From NCBI GenBank assembly GCA_947501935.1, contig CANMXU010000018.1:34685-98684 (forward strand): a DNA stretch of 64,000 nucleotides, given 5' to 3'. This stretch comes from an uncultured Alteromonadaceae bacterium (GTDB lineage Bacteria > Pseudomonadota > Gammaproteobacteria > Enterobacterales > Alteromonadaceae). The position numbers were made by a program, and so were the translations under genes. Shown piece by piece: positions 19,921-27,853 of the stretch; within the stretch, counting starts at the first letter, position 1; every line of letters starts with the position of its first letter. The notes beneath the pieces are model-generated. The model made no database searches. It saw only the letters and a program-made list of their open reading frames with translations, and was not told where the DNA came from.

Positions 19921-20370
19921 ATGAAATTATTCAAATATTTAATGGTATTAGCTTGTCTGCTTCTTGCTTCTTGTGCATCAACAGAGCCTGAAAAAGAGCT
20001 GGTAAGTATTGAAAACGATCCGCGTATTGGTGAACGAGTAAACCGAGCGTGTTTTATCAGCAATATGGATGGCTGGAGCAATGTTGATAATGACGATAAT
20101 GCTTTAATAATGACTATGCGTAGAAATGAGCAGTATAAGCTTAACTTGCTTGGCGCATGTGATGCTGATTGGGCAATGTATCGTATTGCTATTATTGGTA
20201 AAAGCGGCTCAGGGTGTATTGAAAGAGGTGATAAAATTAAAACTGATGCGAATACTATGCGTGGTATGAGCTGCACAATAATGAGTATTAATAAATGGCA
20301 CCCTGAAAAACTAGAGAAAACAACAGAAAAAACTGCTGAGGTTGACTCAGAAAAGCTGACTAAGGGCTAA
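19921..20370 (+). CDS. Small lipoprotein, DUF6491-like
   Basis: 149 residues. A signal peptide with lipobox L-A-S-C (lipidated Cys about 18) is followed by a compact domain with RVNRACFISNMDGW near 40-53 and paired cysteines at ACDADW, GCIERG and SCTIMS. This pattern fits the DUF6491 lipoproteins common in marine gammaproteobacteria; I assign it from memory of the motif. Function unknown. The last 20 residues are Glu/Lys/Thr-rich and probably disordered. It lies alone between a binding protein and a sulfatase. Confidence 0.7.
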   Translation: MKLFKYLMVLACLLLASCASTEPEKELVSIENDPRIGERVNRACFISNMDGWSNVDNDDNALIMTMRRNEQYKLNLLGACDADWAMYRIAIIGKSGSGCIERGDKIKTDANTMRGMSCTIMSINKWHPEKLEKTTEKTAEVDSEKLTKG

Positions 20371-20532
20371 ATTCATTACTACTCCTATTCATGGTAGATG
20401 CTTAATTTAAAAATTAATTAAGCATCTATTTTTTTATAAATGTAAAATTGTATTATTAATAGTATTTAAATGTTCAGGCCTTTTAATAAAAATGTTAATG
20501 TGGGGGATAACTTAATTTTTAAGGGCTCTTAA

Positions 20533-22110
20533 GTGAAAAAATCATTATCGTTAGCGTTTTGCTGCGCAGTGTTAGCAGTAACCGCTTGTACAGATCAAAA
20601 AACATCAATACCAGAACAATTAGCACCTGTAGCGAAACCAGAACAATTATCTGAGGAAAAACCTAACTTAATTGTATTTTATATAGATGACTTAGGTTAT
20701 GGCGATGTTTCAGCTTACGGTGCAACTGCAGTTATTACCCCAAACATTGATAAATTAGCGGCCAAGGGCGTTAAATTTACTGATGCGCATAGCACTGCTG
20801 CTACCTGTACGCCATCGCGCTACTCTTTGTTAACCGGCGAACATGGCTTTAGAAATAACGCAGAAATTTTACCCGGTGATGCGCCTGCTATTATACGTCC
20901 GGGTAAACCTACTTTACCTTCCTTACTAAAAAAAGCCGGTTATACCACCGCAGTGGTTGGTAAATGGCATTTAGGGCTTGGTGATGGTTTAGTTAATTGG
21001 AATGAAGCGGTGAAACCAGGTCCGTTAGAAATTGGTTTTGACTATAGCTTTTTATTGCCCGCAACGGGTGATCGAGTGCCAACGGTTTATCTTGAAAACC
21101 ATCATGTGGTTAACCTTGACCCGCAAGATCCTATTACCGTAAGTTACAATGAAAAGGTTGGTGATCGCCCAACGGGTATTGAACAGCCTGAATTATTACG
21201 CATGACCGCAGACCGTCAACACAGTCAAACGATTGTAAACGGCATCAGCCGAATCGGCACTATGGCGGGTGGTGAAAGCGCGTTATGGGTTGATGAAGAC
21301 TTCCCTGATATTTTCACCGCTAAAGCATTACAGTTTATTCGTGATAATCAAAAACAGCCATTTTTCTTATTCCACTCTTTTCAAGATATTCATGTACCAC
21401 GCCTACCAAACCCACGTTTTAAAGGTACTACTAAAATGGGCCCACGGGGTGATGCTATTGTGCAAATGGACTGGATGGTTGGCCAAGTATTAAACGAGCT
21501 TGATACCTTAGGTATCGCTGAAAATACTATTGTTGTTTTCACTAGTGATAATGGACCTGTACTTGATGATGGTTATGACGATATGGCAGCACAAATGCTT
21601 GGCGATCATAAACCAGCAGGCCCATTTAAAGGCGGAAAATACAGTGCTTTTGAAGGCGGAACACGCATGCCAACCATAGTTCATTGGCAAGGTACTAGCG
21701 TAGCAATAGAAAGCGACGCACTTATTTCACAGGTTGACTTATATGCATCGATGGCGAATTTATTAAACATTGAACTTGGTGCTGATGAAGCGCTTGATAG
21801 TCAAAATATGCTACCAGCATTGCTAGGTAAAACTACGACCGCACGTGAGTATCTCATTGAAGAATCAGTTGGTACCTTAGGTTTAAGAAATGGTCACTGG
21901 AAGTATATTGCGCCAATTCCAAGCGATAAAATATTACCAGGTTGGTTAAGTAATAAAGACATTGAGATGGGCTATGAAAAGGAAGCACAACTTTATGATC
22001 TTGCCAGCGATATTGGCGAGCAGGTTAATATTGCCAGTAAGCACCCACAAGTTGTTGCTGAGCTGCAAGAAAAGCTTGAGTACTTAAAAGCTAATGGCTT
22101 TAGAAAGTAG
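20533..22110 (+). CDS. S1 sulfatase, lipoprotein (S1_15-like)
   Basis: 525 residues from a GTG at 20533 with AAGGG eight bases upstream. Lipobox V-T-A-C gives lipidated Cys19, so it is membrane-anchored rather than free. The motifs are VFYIDDLGYGD (48-58), formylglycine C-T-P-S-R at Cys92, VGKWHLGLG, and VVFTSDNGPVLDDGY. The block GPLEIGFDYSFLLPATGD with PTVYLENH is typical of one sulfatase subfamily (S1_15-like, from memory). It is a single gene with its own terminator, not part of the GH2 operon. Confidence 0.92.
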   Translation: MKKSLSLAFCCAVLAVTACTDQKTSIPEQLAPVAKPEQLSEEKPNLIVFYIDDLGYGDVSAYGATAVITPNIDKLAAKGVKFTDAHSTAATCTPSRYSLLTGEHGFRNNAEILPGDAPAIIRPGKPTLPSLLKKAGYTTAVVGKWHLGLGDGLVNWNEAVKPGPLEIGFDYSFLLPATGDRVPTVYLENHHVVNLDPQDPITVSYNEKVGDRPTGIEQPELLRMTADRQHSQTIVNGISRIGTMAGGESALWVDEDFPDIFTAKALQFIRDNQKQPFFLFHSFQDIHVPRLPNPRFKGTTKMGPRGDAIVQMDWMVGQVLNELDTLGIAENTIVVFTSDNGPVLDDGYDDMAAQMLGDHKPAGPFKGGKYSAFEGGTRMPTIVHWQGTSVAIESDALISQVDLYASMANLLNIELGADEALDSQNMLPALLGKTTTAREYLIEESVGTLGLRNGHWKYIAPIPSDKILPGWLSNKDIEMGYEKEAQLYDLASDIGEQVNIASKHPQVVAELQEKLEYLKANGFRK

Positions 22111-22170
22111 CCTTTATACAAATATCGAATGGTTATGCAGTTAACCGCTGTATGAGTGGCTAGCAAAGAA

Positions 22171-22216
22171 AACGCAGGTATTACTATAAAGCTTCCTGCG
22201 TTCTTCTTCTTTTTTG
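22171..22216 (+). terminator. Terminator after sulfatase gene
   Basis: AACGCAGG at 22171-22178 pairs with CCTGCGTT at 22195-22202, followed by a pyrimidine-rich tail ending in six T. Confidence 0.8.
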
Positions 22217-22260
22217 CTGGCTAGTCATATGTTACGAATAATCAGTTTTAAACTGATAAA

Positions 22261-22295
22261 AAAATCCCTAGTTAATTTAATTAACTAGGGATTTT
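22261..22295. terminator. Bidirectional terminator between convergent genes
   Basis: AAAATCCCTAGTTAA and TTAACTAGGGATTTT form a perfect 15-bp stem with a five-base loop, with A-rich and T-rich flanks. It can end the GH16 operon on the minus strand and back up the terminator of the sulfatase gene on the plus strand. Confidence 0.88.
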
Positions 22296-22339
22296 ATTTT
22301 TATATAAACAAGCTATTTAATTATTTATAGCAATTTTTA

Positions 22340-23227
22340 TTAAGGCTGTTGTTGATAGACCCTAACATAGTCAATTTCATAACGAGAAGGGAAGGCAGTA
22401 CCCTTAGGGTTACCACCTTTATCGCCACCAATGGCAAGGTTAAGTAACATGTAATGAGGCTGCTTAAATGGGTTTTCTGGGCCTCTGCCGCCTTTATTAA
22501 TGGTTTTACTTAGCTCGATAGTATTTAATAGTTGGTCGTCAACATAAAGCTTGATGCTGTTTTCATCCCAGTCCATGCGCCATATGTGAAAACGACTATC
22601 CCAATCGTCAATATTAAATGATTTTACCGGAACATGAACTGCGTCCCACTTTGCACGCCCTTGCTTTTTAGCTTCCCAGCAGGCATTAGCTAAAATATCG
22701 CCTTGGTAATATTCCATTAAGTCAATTTCACCATTGCTTGGCCAATTACCTTCTACACCTAAAAACCAAATGGCTGGCCATAAACCGTCTTTAGCACTAA
22801 TTTTGGCGCGTACTTCAAAGCGGCCATATTGCCATGAGTGTAAATCTTTGGTTCTTAGTGACGATGAGGTATAACGCACATACTTTCTTGCTGTGCGCCA
22901 ATTCTTACTGCCTTTTTCAAAGTTAGGGTTTTTTATTTTTACCCGTTTAGCTTCAATAATTAGCTTTCCGTCTTCAACAAAAGCGTTATCTTCTTGATAC
23001 CACTGTAATTCATGATTACGAGCAAAACCTTTTTCATAACCCCATTTACTGGCATCGGGCTTACCAGGTTTATCAAATTCATCAGACCATACCAATTGGT
23101 AGTCGCTCAGAGTCGTTTTTTCAACACTGTTATTAGTAATACTTTCAGCATTAGCCGCGGGTTGAAATAAACTGCAACTTGCCAGCAGTACAATTGAACT
23201 TAGTTTTTTCATTGTTTGTATGCTCAT
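22340..23227 (-). CDS. GH16 endo-glycanase, secreted
   Basis: 295 residues. An N-terminal signal is present; both a lipobox (L-A-S-C near 18) and a type I site (AANA-E near 27) are possible. The GH16 jelly roll shows WSDEFD at 47-52, GLWPAIWFLG near 148-157, and the catalytic E-x-D-x-x-E motif as Glu167, Asp169, Glu172 in GEIDLMEYY. The extra residue in that motif puts it with the laminarinase/agarase/carrageenase side of GH16. It cleaves internal beta-1,3 or beta-1,4 bonds of a galactan or glucan. It is the last gene of an operon with an esterase and a beta-helix protein (46- and 59-bp gaps). Confidence 0.9.
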   Translation of the reverse strand: MSIQTMKKLSSIVLLASCSLFQPAANAESITNNSVEKTTLSDYQLVWSDEFDKPGKPDASKWGYEKGFARNHELQWYQEDNAFVEDGKLIIEAKRVKIKNPNFEKGSKNWRTARKYVRYTSSSLRTKDLHSWQYGRFEVRAKISAKDGLWPAIWFLGVEGNWPSNGEIDLMEYYQGDILANACWEAKKQGRAKWDAVHVPVKSFNIDDWDSRFHIWRMDWDENSIKLYVDDQLLNTIELSKTINKGGRGPENPFKQPHYMLLNLAIGGDKGGNPKGTAFPSRYEIDYVRVYQQQP

Positions 23228-23273
23228 TTTCTTTAATTAAATATATACATTTAGAATTTTTTATATCGAAGCT

Positions 23274-24020
23274 TTAAGGCTTATTAAGCAGTAGCAGGGC
23301 TGACTCAGCTAGCCGTTGACCAAAAAATTTATAACCTGCAACAGAGTAGTGCAGATCATTATCAATGGCTTTTCCTTGCTTATTTACGCCGTCATTTAAG
23401 TCGTCGGTATTAACCCATGCAGCATTGGATAAAGCTTGAGGAAGTGCTACTTGTATCTCTCTAATTGAACTCCAATGAGGGTATCTGCTATTTGTTAAGT
23501 CAAAGTCACTAAGTCGGCCAATTACAACGTTAATGTTGTTGTGGTTAAGGTCGTTTTTAAGTTGCTCAACCAAGCCTAAAAAGCTTTCTTGATACAAATG
23601 AGCCTGTTTTTCTCGGGCGTCACGTTCACCTTGCATCCAAATAAATGTTACCGATTCGATGGTTTCATTTTTAATTGCCGCATTAACTTTGAAGAGTAAA
23701 CGTTTGTATAGAATGCCATTTTTCTGAGCATCATATTTTGGTGGAATATTATTGGGGCTAGGTTGCCAGTTTTTATACCAACGTCTTATTGGTTGAGCGC
23801 CTTTAGCGTCTTTCACAATAACAGTGTTATCTGCGCCTAAACTGGCATTTACTAGTGGCGTGAAAAAATTTTCTACATTTAACCCCACCATATTTGATTG
23901 ACCCGATAAAATAAATAAATGCTTACCGGATGCTGCTGTAGCTAAAGGTTTACTTTGCTGGTTAGCACAACTTACTAACAGTAAAGAAAGTCCGATCATA
24001 CAAAACCATTTTTTCATCAT
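23274..24020 (-). CDS. SGNH/SASA-family carbohydrate esterase, lipoprotein
   Basis: 248 residues with lipobox L-V-S-C near residue 18. The sialate-O-acetylesterase-like (SASA, SGNH hydrolase) domain has its Ser in LSGQSNMVG (about 39-47), WMQGERDA in the middle (about 128-135), and the C-terminal D-L-H-Y motif supplying Asp and His. It should remove acetyl or similar ester groups from a polysaccharide outside the inner membrane. It lies between the beta-helix protein and GH16 genes in one operon, suggesting that the polymer carries acyl esters as well as sulfate. The ester specificity is not readable. Confidence 0.82.
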   Translation of the reverse strand: MMKKWFCMIGLSLLLVSCANQQSKPLATAASGKHLFILSGQSNMVGLNVENFFTPLVNASLGADNTVIVKDAKGAQPIRRWYKNWQPSPNNIPPKYDAQKNGILYKRLLFKVNAAIKNETIESVTFIWMQGERDAREKQAHLYQESFLGLVEQLKNDLNHNNINVVIGRLSDFDLTNSRYPHWSSIREIQVALPQALSNAAWVNTDDLNDGVNKQGKAIDNDLHYSVAGYKFFGQRLAESALLLLNKP

Positions 24021-24079
24021 AAAACCTTATTGTTGTTATATTTGATGCTTTTTATTTGGTACTTTTTATGTGCCAGTGA

Positions 24080-25774
24080 TTATTTACTGGTGGTTATTTC
24101 AATAGCGCCAATATCAGGCTTGCCAACAATTTTATTGCCTAAAATATCATGAGTCACTTTTAAACCAATTTTTAATCCAATATCATCTTCAGCAATTGGC
24201 TTTATTTCTACGCCTTTATCTTTAACTAGGGCAATGTTTTGTGGAGTGTAGTCACTCAATTTAACGCCGCCACCATTAACAAAATTAGCATCACCATATA
24301 GTGGCGCGCTGTCTTGAATTTTTATATCTTTTGGCCAGTTACTATCTTTTAAAAATAGGTTGTTGTTAAAGTTAATATTTTTAAACATGGCTTTACCTTT
24401 TTTAGCTGGGTTGTATTGATCCCCCATCACTTGTTTACTATCGCCAACAATATGGAAAATATTATTGGCAATTAAGGCGCCTTTTGTCATGCGGTCAATG
24501 GCTATTTTGGTGGTGATTTCATCGCTCACGTACATGGTATTGTTATAAAAATAACTATTAAATGGCCCTGAACGTTTCTTTTTACCACCTTGAAATCCGC
24601 TTAACCAGAATAATTTACCTTCTTGAAAAGCATTATTCTCGCCTTTGCTACGGTAACCGTCATTAATACTAATATTATAACGGTAAGCATTGTTGTAGTT
24701 ATTGCCAAGTATTTCACAAAAACCTCCAGCATTATGTGCACTTAAGTTATATTGCACCACCACATGACTGCAGTTGTAGTCAATATGAAAGCCAGCTGAA
24801 TCGCCAGGGCCACTAGCATTGGTAAACTGATTATATTCTACTAAAATATCTGAGCTGCTCCATGTCCACATGCCACTGCCACGACCCCATTTTCTTGAGT
24901 CATCACTATTACCTGAGCTGTCTACTTTGTTATAGCTGATGTGAGCATTGGTCACGCCGCTCATTTGAATACCAGGACCGCCAGCTTTATAAACTATATT
25001 ATGATGAACATTAACTTCATCTAAACTGCCGGTAAATTTTATCCCCGTATGGGCAACATCGATCACCGTTGTGTTAGTCACGCTGATGTTTTTTAATTTC
25101 GATTTGCCACTGGTCATAAAGCGAATGCCCCAGCCATAGCTTTGAGTACCATTAGCTGATTTCACTTCCGCTTTTGAGCGAGAAACACCTGGCTTGTTAT
25201 AGTAAATATCTTTAATAAATAGGTTGTTTAAATGAATATTTCTAAAGGTTTTTTTGGCTTTTCCTTCCACGTAGACACCAATGCGCATTGGGGTTTTTAA
25301 TTTATTCCACTTTTTCTTTTGCTGTTCTTTTATCCAATCAGGAATACCACCACCATTGGCGGTTATACTGATATTACTCACATTTACATTTCTACTATCG
25401 AGTAAATGAATTCCATATAAATGGCCTGCTGAATTGATATGTGCGCGTTTCGGTTTTGCATTTTCATCAGTGGTGTAACTAGAAATGGTAATGGGGTTAT
25501 CTTCACTACCTTTTAAATTTTTATAAGATAAGCTGCCATGAAATACTTGCCCTTGTGCCAAAAGCAAACTGTCACCTGCTTTTAACTTTTGCTGTTTAGC
25601 TTTCCATAAGCTTGCCCAAGGTTTTTCTTTTGATAGGCCATCATTACTGTCTTTACCGAGCGTAGGGTGAACATAGTAATTTGCAGAGAATACGCCAGTA
25701 GAGAGTATTGAAAACATTAATAACAATGTTTTAGCTAGGAAGTTTTTACCAATTGAATAAAAGGAATTCTTCAT
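24080..25774 (-). CDS. Secreted right-handed parallel beta-helix protein (probable polysaccharide-active enzyme)
   Basis: 564 residues with a signal peptide ending near VFSA-NYY. The start YYVHPTLGKDSNDGLSKEKP is the usual opening of secreted beta-helix enzymes, followed by repeated turns rich in N, I and V (for example RNVNVSNISITANGGG, KNISVTNTTVIDVAHTG, HISYNKVDSSGN). This fold is used by polysaccharide lyases, iota-carrageenases and some glycosidases, but I cannot place it in a named family. It is the first gene of an operon with an esterase and GH16. Candidate active-site residues would lie in the central turns around residues 270-370, where H, D and Y cluster (DSAGFHIDYNCSH). Confidence 0.8.
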   Translation of the reverse strand: MKNSFYSIGKNFLAKTLLLMFSILSTGVFSANYYVHPTLGKDSNDGLSKEKPWASLWKAKQQKLKAGDSLLLAQGQVFHGSLSYKNLKGSEDNPITISSYTTDENAKPKRAHINSAGHLYGIHLLDSRNVNVSNISITANGGGIPDWIKEQQKKKWNKLKTPMRIGVYVEGKAKKTFRNIHLNNLFIKDIYYNKPGVSRSKAEVKSANGTQSYGWGIRFMTSGKSKLKNISVTNTTVIDVAHTGIKFTGSLDEVNVHHNIVYKAGGPGIQMSGVTNAHISYNKVDSSGNSDDSRKWGRGSGMWTWSSSDILVEYNQFTNASGPGDSAGFHIDYNCSHVVVQYNLSAHNAGGFCEILGNNYNNAYRYNISINDGYRSKGENNAFQEGKLFWLSGFQGGKKKRSGPFNSYFYNNTMYVSDEITTKIAIDRMTKGALIANNIFHIVGDSKQVMGDQYNPAKKGKAMFKNINFNNNLFLKDSNWPKDIKIQDSAPLYGDANFVNGGGVKLSDYTPQNIALVKDKGVEIKPIAEDDIGLKIGLKVTHDILGNKIVGKPDIGAIEITTSK

Positions 25775-26155
25775 AATAATTATCTTATAGGGTTAATTAA
25801 AGTGATTTACTTTTCAAATAAGCGTATTTTCACTATGGTGTTATTGATAAAACTATAGCACTTGCTCAGTCTCTACCAACAAAGGGCTTCAATTTTAGTA
25901 TTTGTAACGAATCGTATTTATATGATAATTAATATCTCCCACAGCTATGATTAAGTCAAGGTCTTTACCTTTGTGGTTAAGTAAAGTTTTGTCAGTTTGA
26001 CTTTTATTAATAGGAATTGTGTCGGTTACTTTTACAGTTTACGTAGAACTTAAAATGTCTGGAATGCTAATTCCATGAAATGAATAGCTTAAGTTTTCTT
26101 GGTATAAAATATGCTTTATATTATTTGTATGATAAATAAATCTTATAGGGTAGAC
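25775..26155. other. 380-bp divergent intergenic region
   Basis: Between the beta-helix operon (minus) and the PEP-CTERM gene (plus). It is AT-rich, with no RNA gene or clear inverted repeat. It must contain both promoters. Confidence 0.4.
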
Positions 26156-26758
26156 ATGAAAATATTAACCATAATTAAAAATATAATCGTATTAGCAGCA
26201 CTTTCATTATCAATGAATGCAGTTGCTGGTTTAATCACTTTTAATTTTGAGAGTGACCTAAGTGACAATGAACATAGTGTTTCTTATTTATCTGACGGCT
26301 ATACATTAACTGTTGAGGCATTTAGGGTGCCCGGTGGGAATGTTGACCGAGATGTAAACCGAAGTGTACTCGGACTTGGTGTTACTAGTGATCCACAGCA
26401 AGGCCGATTAGGTACTTACGGTGGTTATGTAGATGAATACTTGGTATTTAGTTTAGAAGGTGCCTCTTTTGATTTTGCGACAATATTATTCGCTACTCTT
26501 AATGCTAACTCTTTAAGTGCAACTGATATTGCTGAAGTATCATTTAGTGATAGTACGTCAGCAAGTCTTTCAAATCTTAACCAATGGACCTCGGCTGAAG
26601 TTGCTGCTAATAGTTTAACTGTTGCGGCAAACGGAACGGGCAATGGTTTTAGAATAAGTGAAATTCAATTAAACGTAATTCCTGTACCAGAGCCATCCAC
26701 CTTATTACTTTTATCTTTTGCACTTTTTGGTTTAGCGGCCAGAAAAAAATCTAAATAA
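26156..26758 (+). CDS. PEP-CTERM sorting-domain protein
   Basis: 200 residues from the ATG at 26156, preferred over 26111 because AGGG lies just upstream and it gives a proper signal peptide (MKILTIIKNIIVLAALSLS). The C-terminus is a standard PEP-CTERM signal: V-P-E-P-S-T, a hydrophobic segment LLLLSFALFGLAA, then RKKSK. Such proteins are processed by an exosortase (EpsH family) and tied to exopolysaccharide export. The central part looks like a beta-rich domain of unknown function. No exosortase gene is in the window. Confidence 0.88.
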   Translation: MKILTIIKNIIVLAALSLSMNAVAGLITFNFESDLSDNEHSVSYLSDGYTLTVEAFRVPGGNVDRDVNRSVLGLGVTSDPQQGRLGTYGGYVDEYLVFSLEGASFDFATILFATLNANSLSATDIAEVSFSDSTSASLSNLNQWTSAEVAANSLTVAANGTGNGFRISEIQLNVIPVPEPSTLLLLSFALFGLAARKKSK

Positions 26759-26773
26759 GTACATAGTTACTTC

Positions 26774-26806
26774 AAAGCCTGCATATTTTTTATGCGGGCT
26801 TTTCTA
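26774..26806 (+). terminator. Terminator after PEP-CTERM gene
   Basis: AAAGCCTGCATA pairs with TATGCGGGCTTT (one G-T pair, six-base T loop) and is followed by TTCTATTT. Confidence 0.8.
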
Positions 26807-27035
26807 TTTGCTCAAGTCTTTTACTTCACTTAAGCAGTGTCAAATTCAGCTTCCCCTCTATTTTGTATTTTCTACCTGTCCATCAGTACGTTATCGAAAA
26901 CTTCCCATTTCTACTTCGATAAGCTAAAAATAATTTACTTTTCGTGAATGGTTTTTATTAGGGGAAATGCTATGAGCTGTATATAATACAGGCGATTTTT
27001 TAGATGAGTTTTTGTATTTTTATATGTATGTGTTT

Positions 27036-27776
27036 ATGAAATTGGCAACGCTGTATGTTGTTATTGTTTTTATTACAACTTTTAGCCACAAAGTAAACAG
27101 TGAACAAATAACGGTAGTGACAGAACATTTCCCTCCTTATCAAGTAGTTGAACAAGGTCAGCCGCTTTCTGGGTTGGCTGTGGAATTTGTGCAAGCACTA
27201 TTAACTGAAACGAATACTCAAGCTGATATTCAAGCTTACCCGTGGGCGCGTGCATATAAAATGGCGCAATACTTACCTAATACCTTAATATTTTCTATTA
27301 CTCGCACTGCTGAACGTGAAAACTTATTTCATTGGGTTGGCGCTTTTAATCATATAAGTGATGGTTTATGGGTATTAAAAAGTGATAAAAATATTCAAGT
27401 GAGTACGCTTGAAGATGCTAAAAAATATACGGTAGTCGTACCAAGAAATGACAATACCCATAATTATTTATTGAAGAATGGCTTTAAAGAGCGACGTAAC
27501 CTTCATGTAGTTAATACCCGAGAGCAAGCGGTAAAAATGTTGTTCAACCATAGGGTCGATTTATTAATGAGCTCACAGCTTTTATTAGAAGATAGAGTGA
27601 AGAGTTTAAAATTAGATTTTAACGAAGTTGACAATATTTTAAACATACCAGCAGAGAATGATGGCCTGTCAATTGCCTTTAGCAAAGGTACTTCATTACA
27701 CTTGGTGGCAAAATTTCGGGTTGCCTTTAATAAGTTAAAAAAACAACCTAGATTTAAAGCTATTTTTAGTTCTTAG
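27036..27776 (+). CDS. Family 3 extracellular solute-binding protein (orphan)
   Basis: About 246 residues from the ATG at 27036 (MKLATLYVVIVFITTF, a signal peptide ending near VNS-EQI); earlier in-frame starts at 27012 (TTG) and 27024 (ATG) are weaker. The periplasmic binding fold is clear: ITVVTEHFPPYQ, LSGLAVEFVQALL, YPWARAYKMAQ near 75-85, FSITRTAERENLFHWVG. This group (often annotated transporter substrate-binding domain) is frequent as orphan genes in Alteromonadales. The last codons and stop lie within the heptamer array at 27763-27853. Confidence 0.8.
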   Translation: MKLATLYVVIVFITTFSHKVNSEQITVVTEHFPPYQVVEQGQPLSGLAVEFVQALLTETNTQADIQAYPWARAYKMAQYLPNTLIFSITRTAERENLFHWVGAFNHISDGLWVLKSDKNIQVSTLEDAKKYTVVVPRNDNTHNYLLKNGFKERRNLHVVNTREQAVKMLFNHRVDLLMSSQLLLEDRVKSLKLDFNEVDNILNIPAENDGLSIAFSKGTSLHLVAKFRVAFNKLKKQPRFKAIFSS

Positions 27777-27853
27777 TTCTTAGTTTTTAGTTCTTAGTTC
27801 TTAGTTTTTAGTTCTTAGTTTTTAGTTCTTAGTTTTTAGTTCTTAGTTCTTTG
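27763..27853. repeat. Heptamer tandem array (TTCTTAG/TTTTTAG), 12 units plus a degenerate one
   Basis: Twelve consecutive 7-bp units, each TTCTTAG or TTTTTAG, then TTCTTTG. It fills the junction of two convergent genes and supplies the stop codon of both: TAG for the binding protein and TAA, read on the minus strand, for the DUF885 gene. Because 7 is not a multiple of 3, it puts stops in all three frames on each strand. Confidence 0.95.

Noticed and set aside
19878..20276. 132-codon open frame antisense to the small lipoprotein gene
   Set aside because: The plus-strand frame has a lipobox and a recognisable family pattern; the antisense one has no coding character.
27763..27853. CRISPR array
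   Set aside because: The units are seven bases without spacers; this is a simple tandem repeat.
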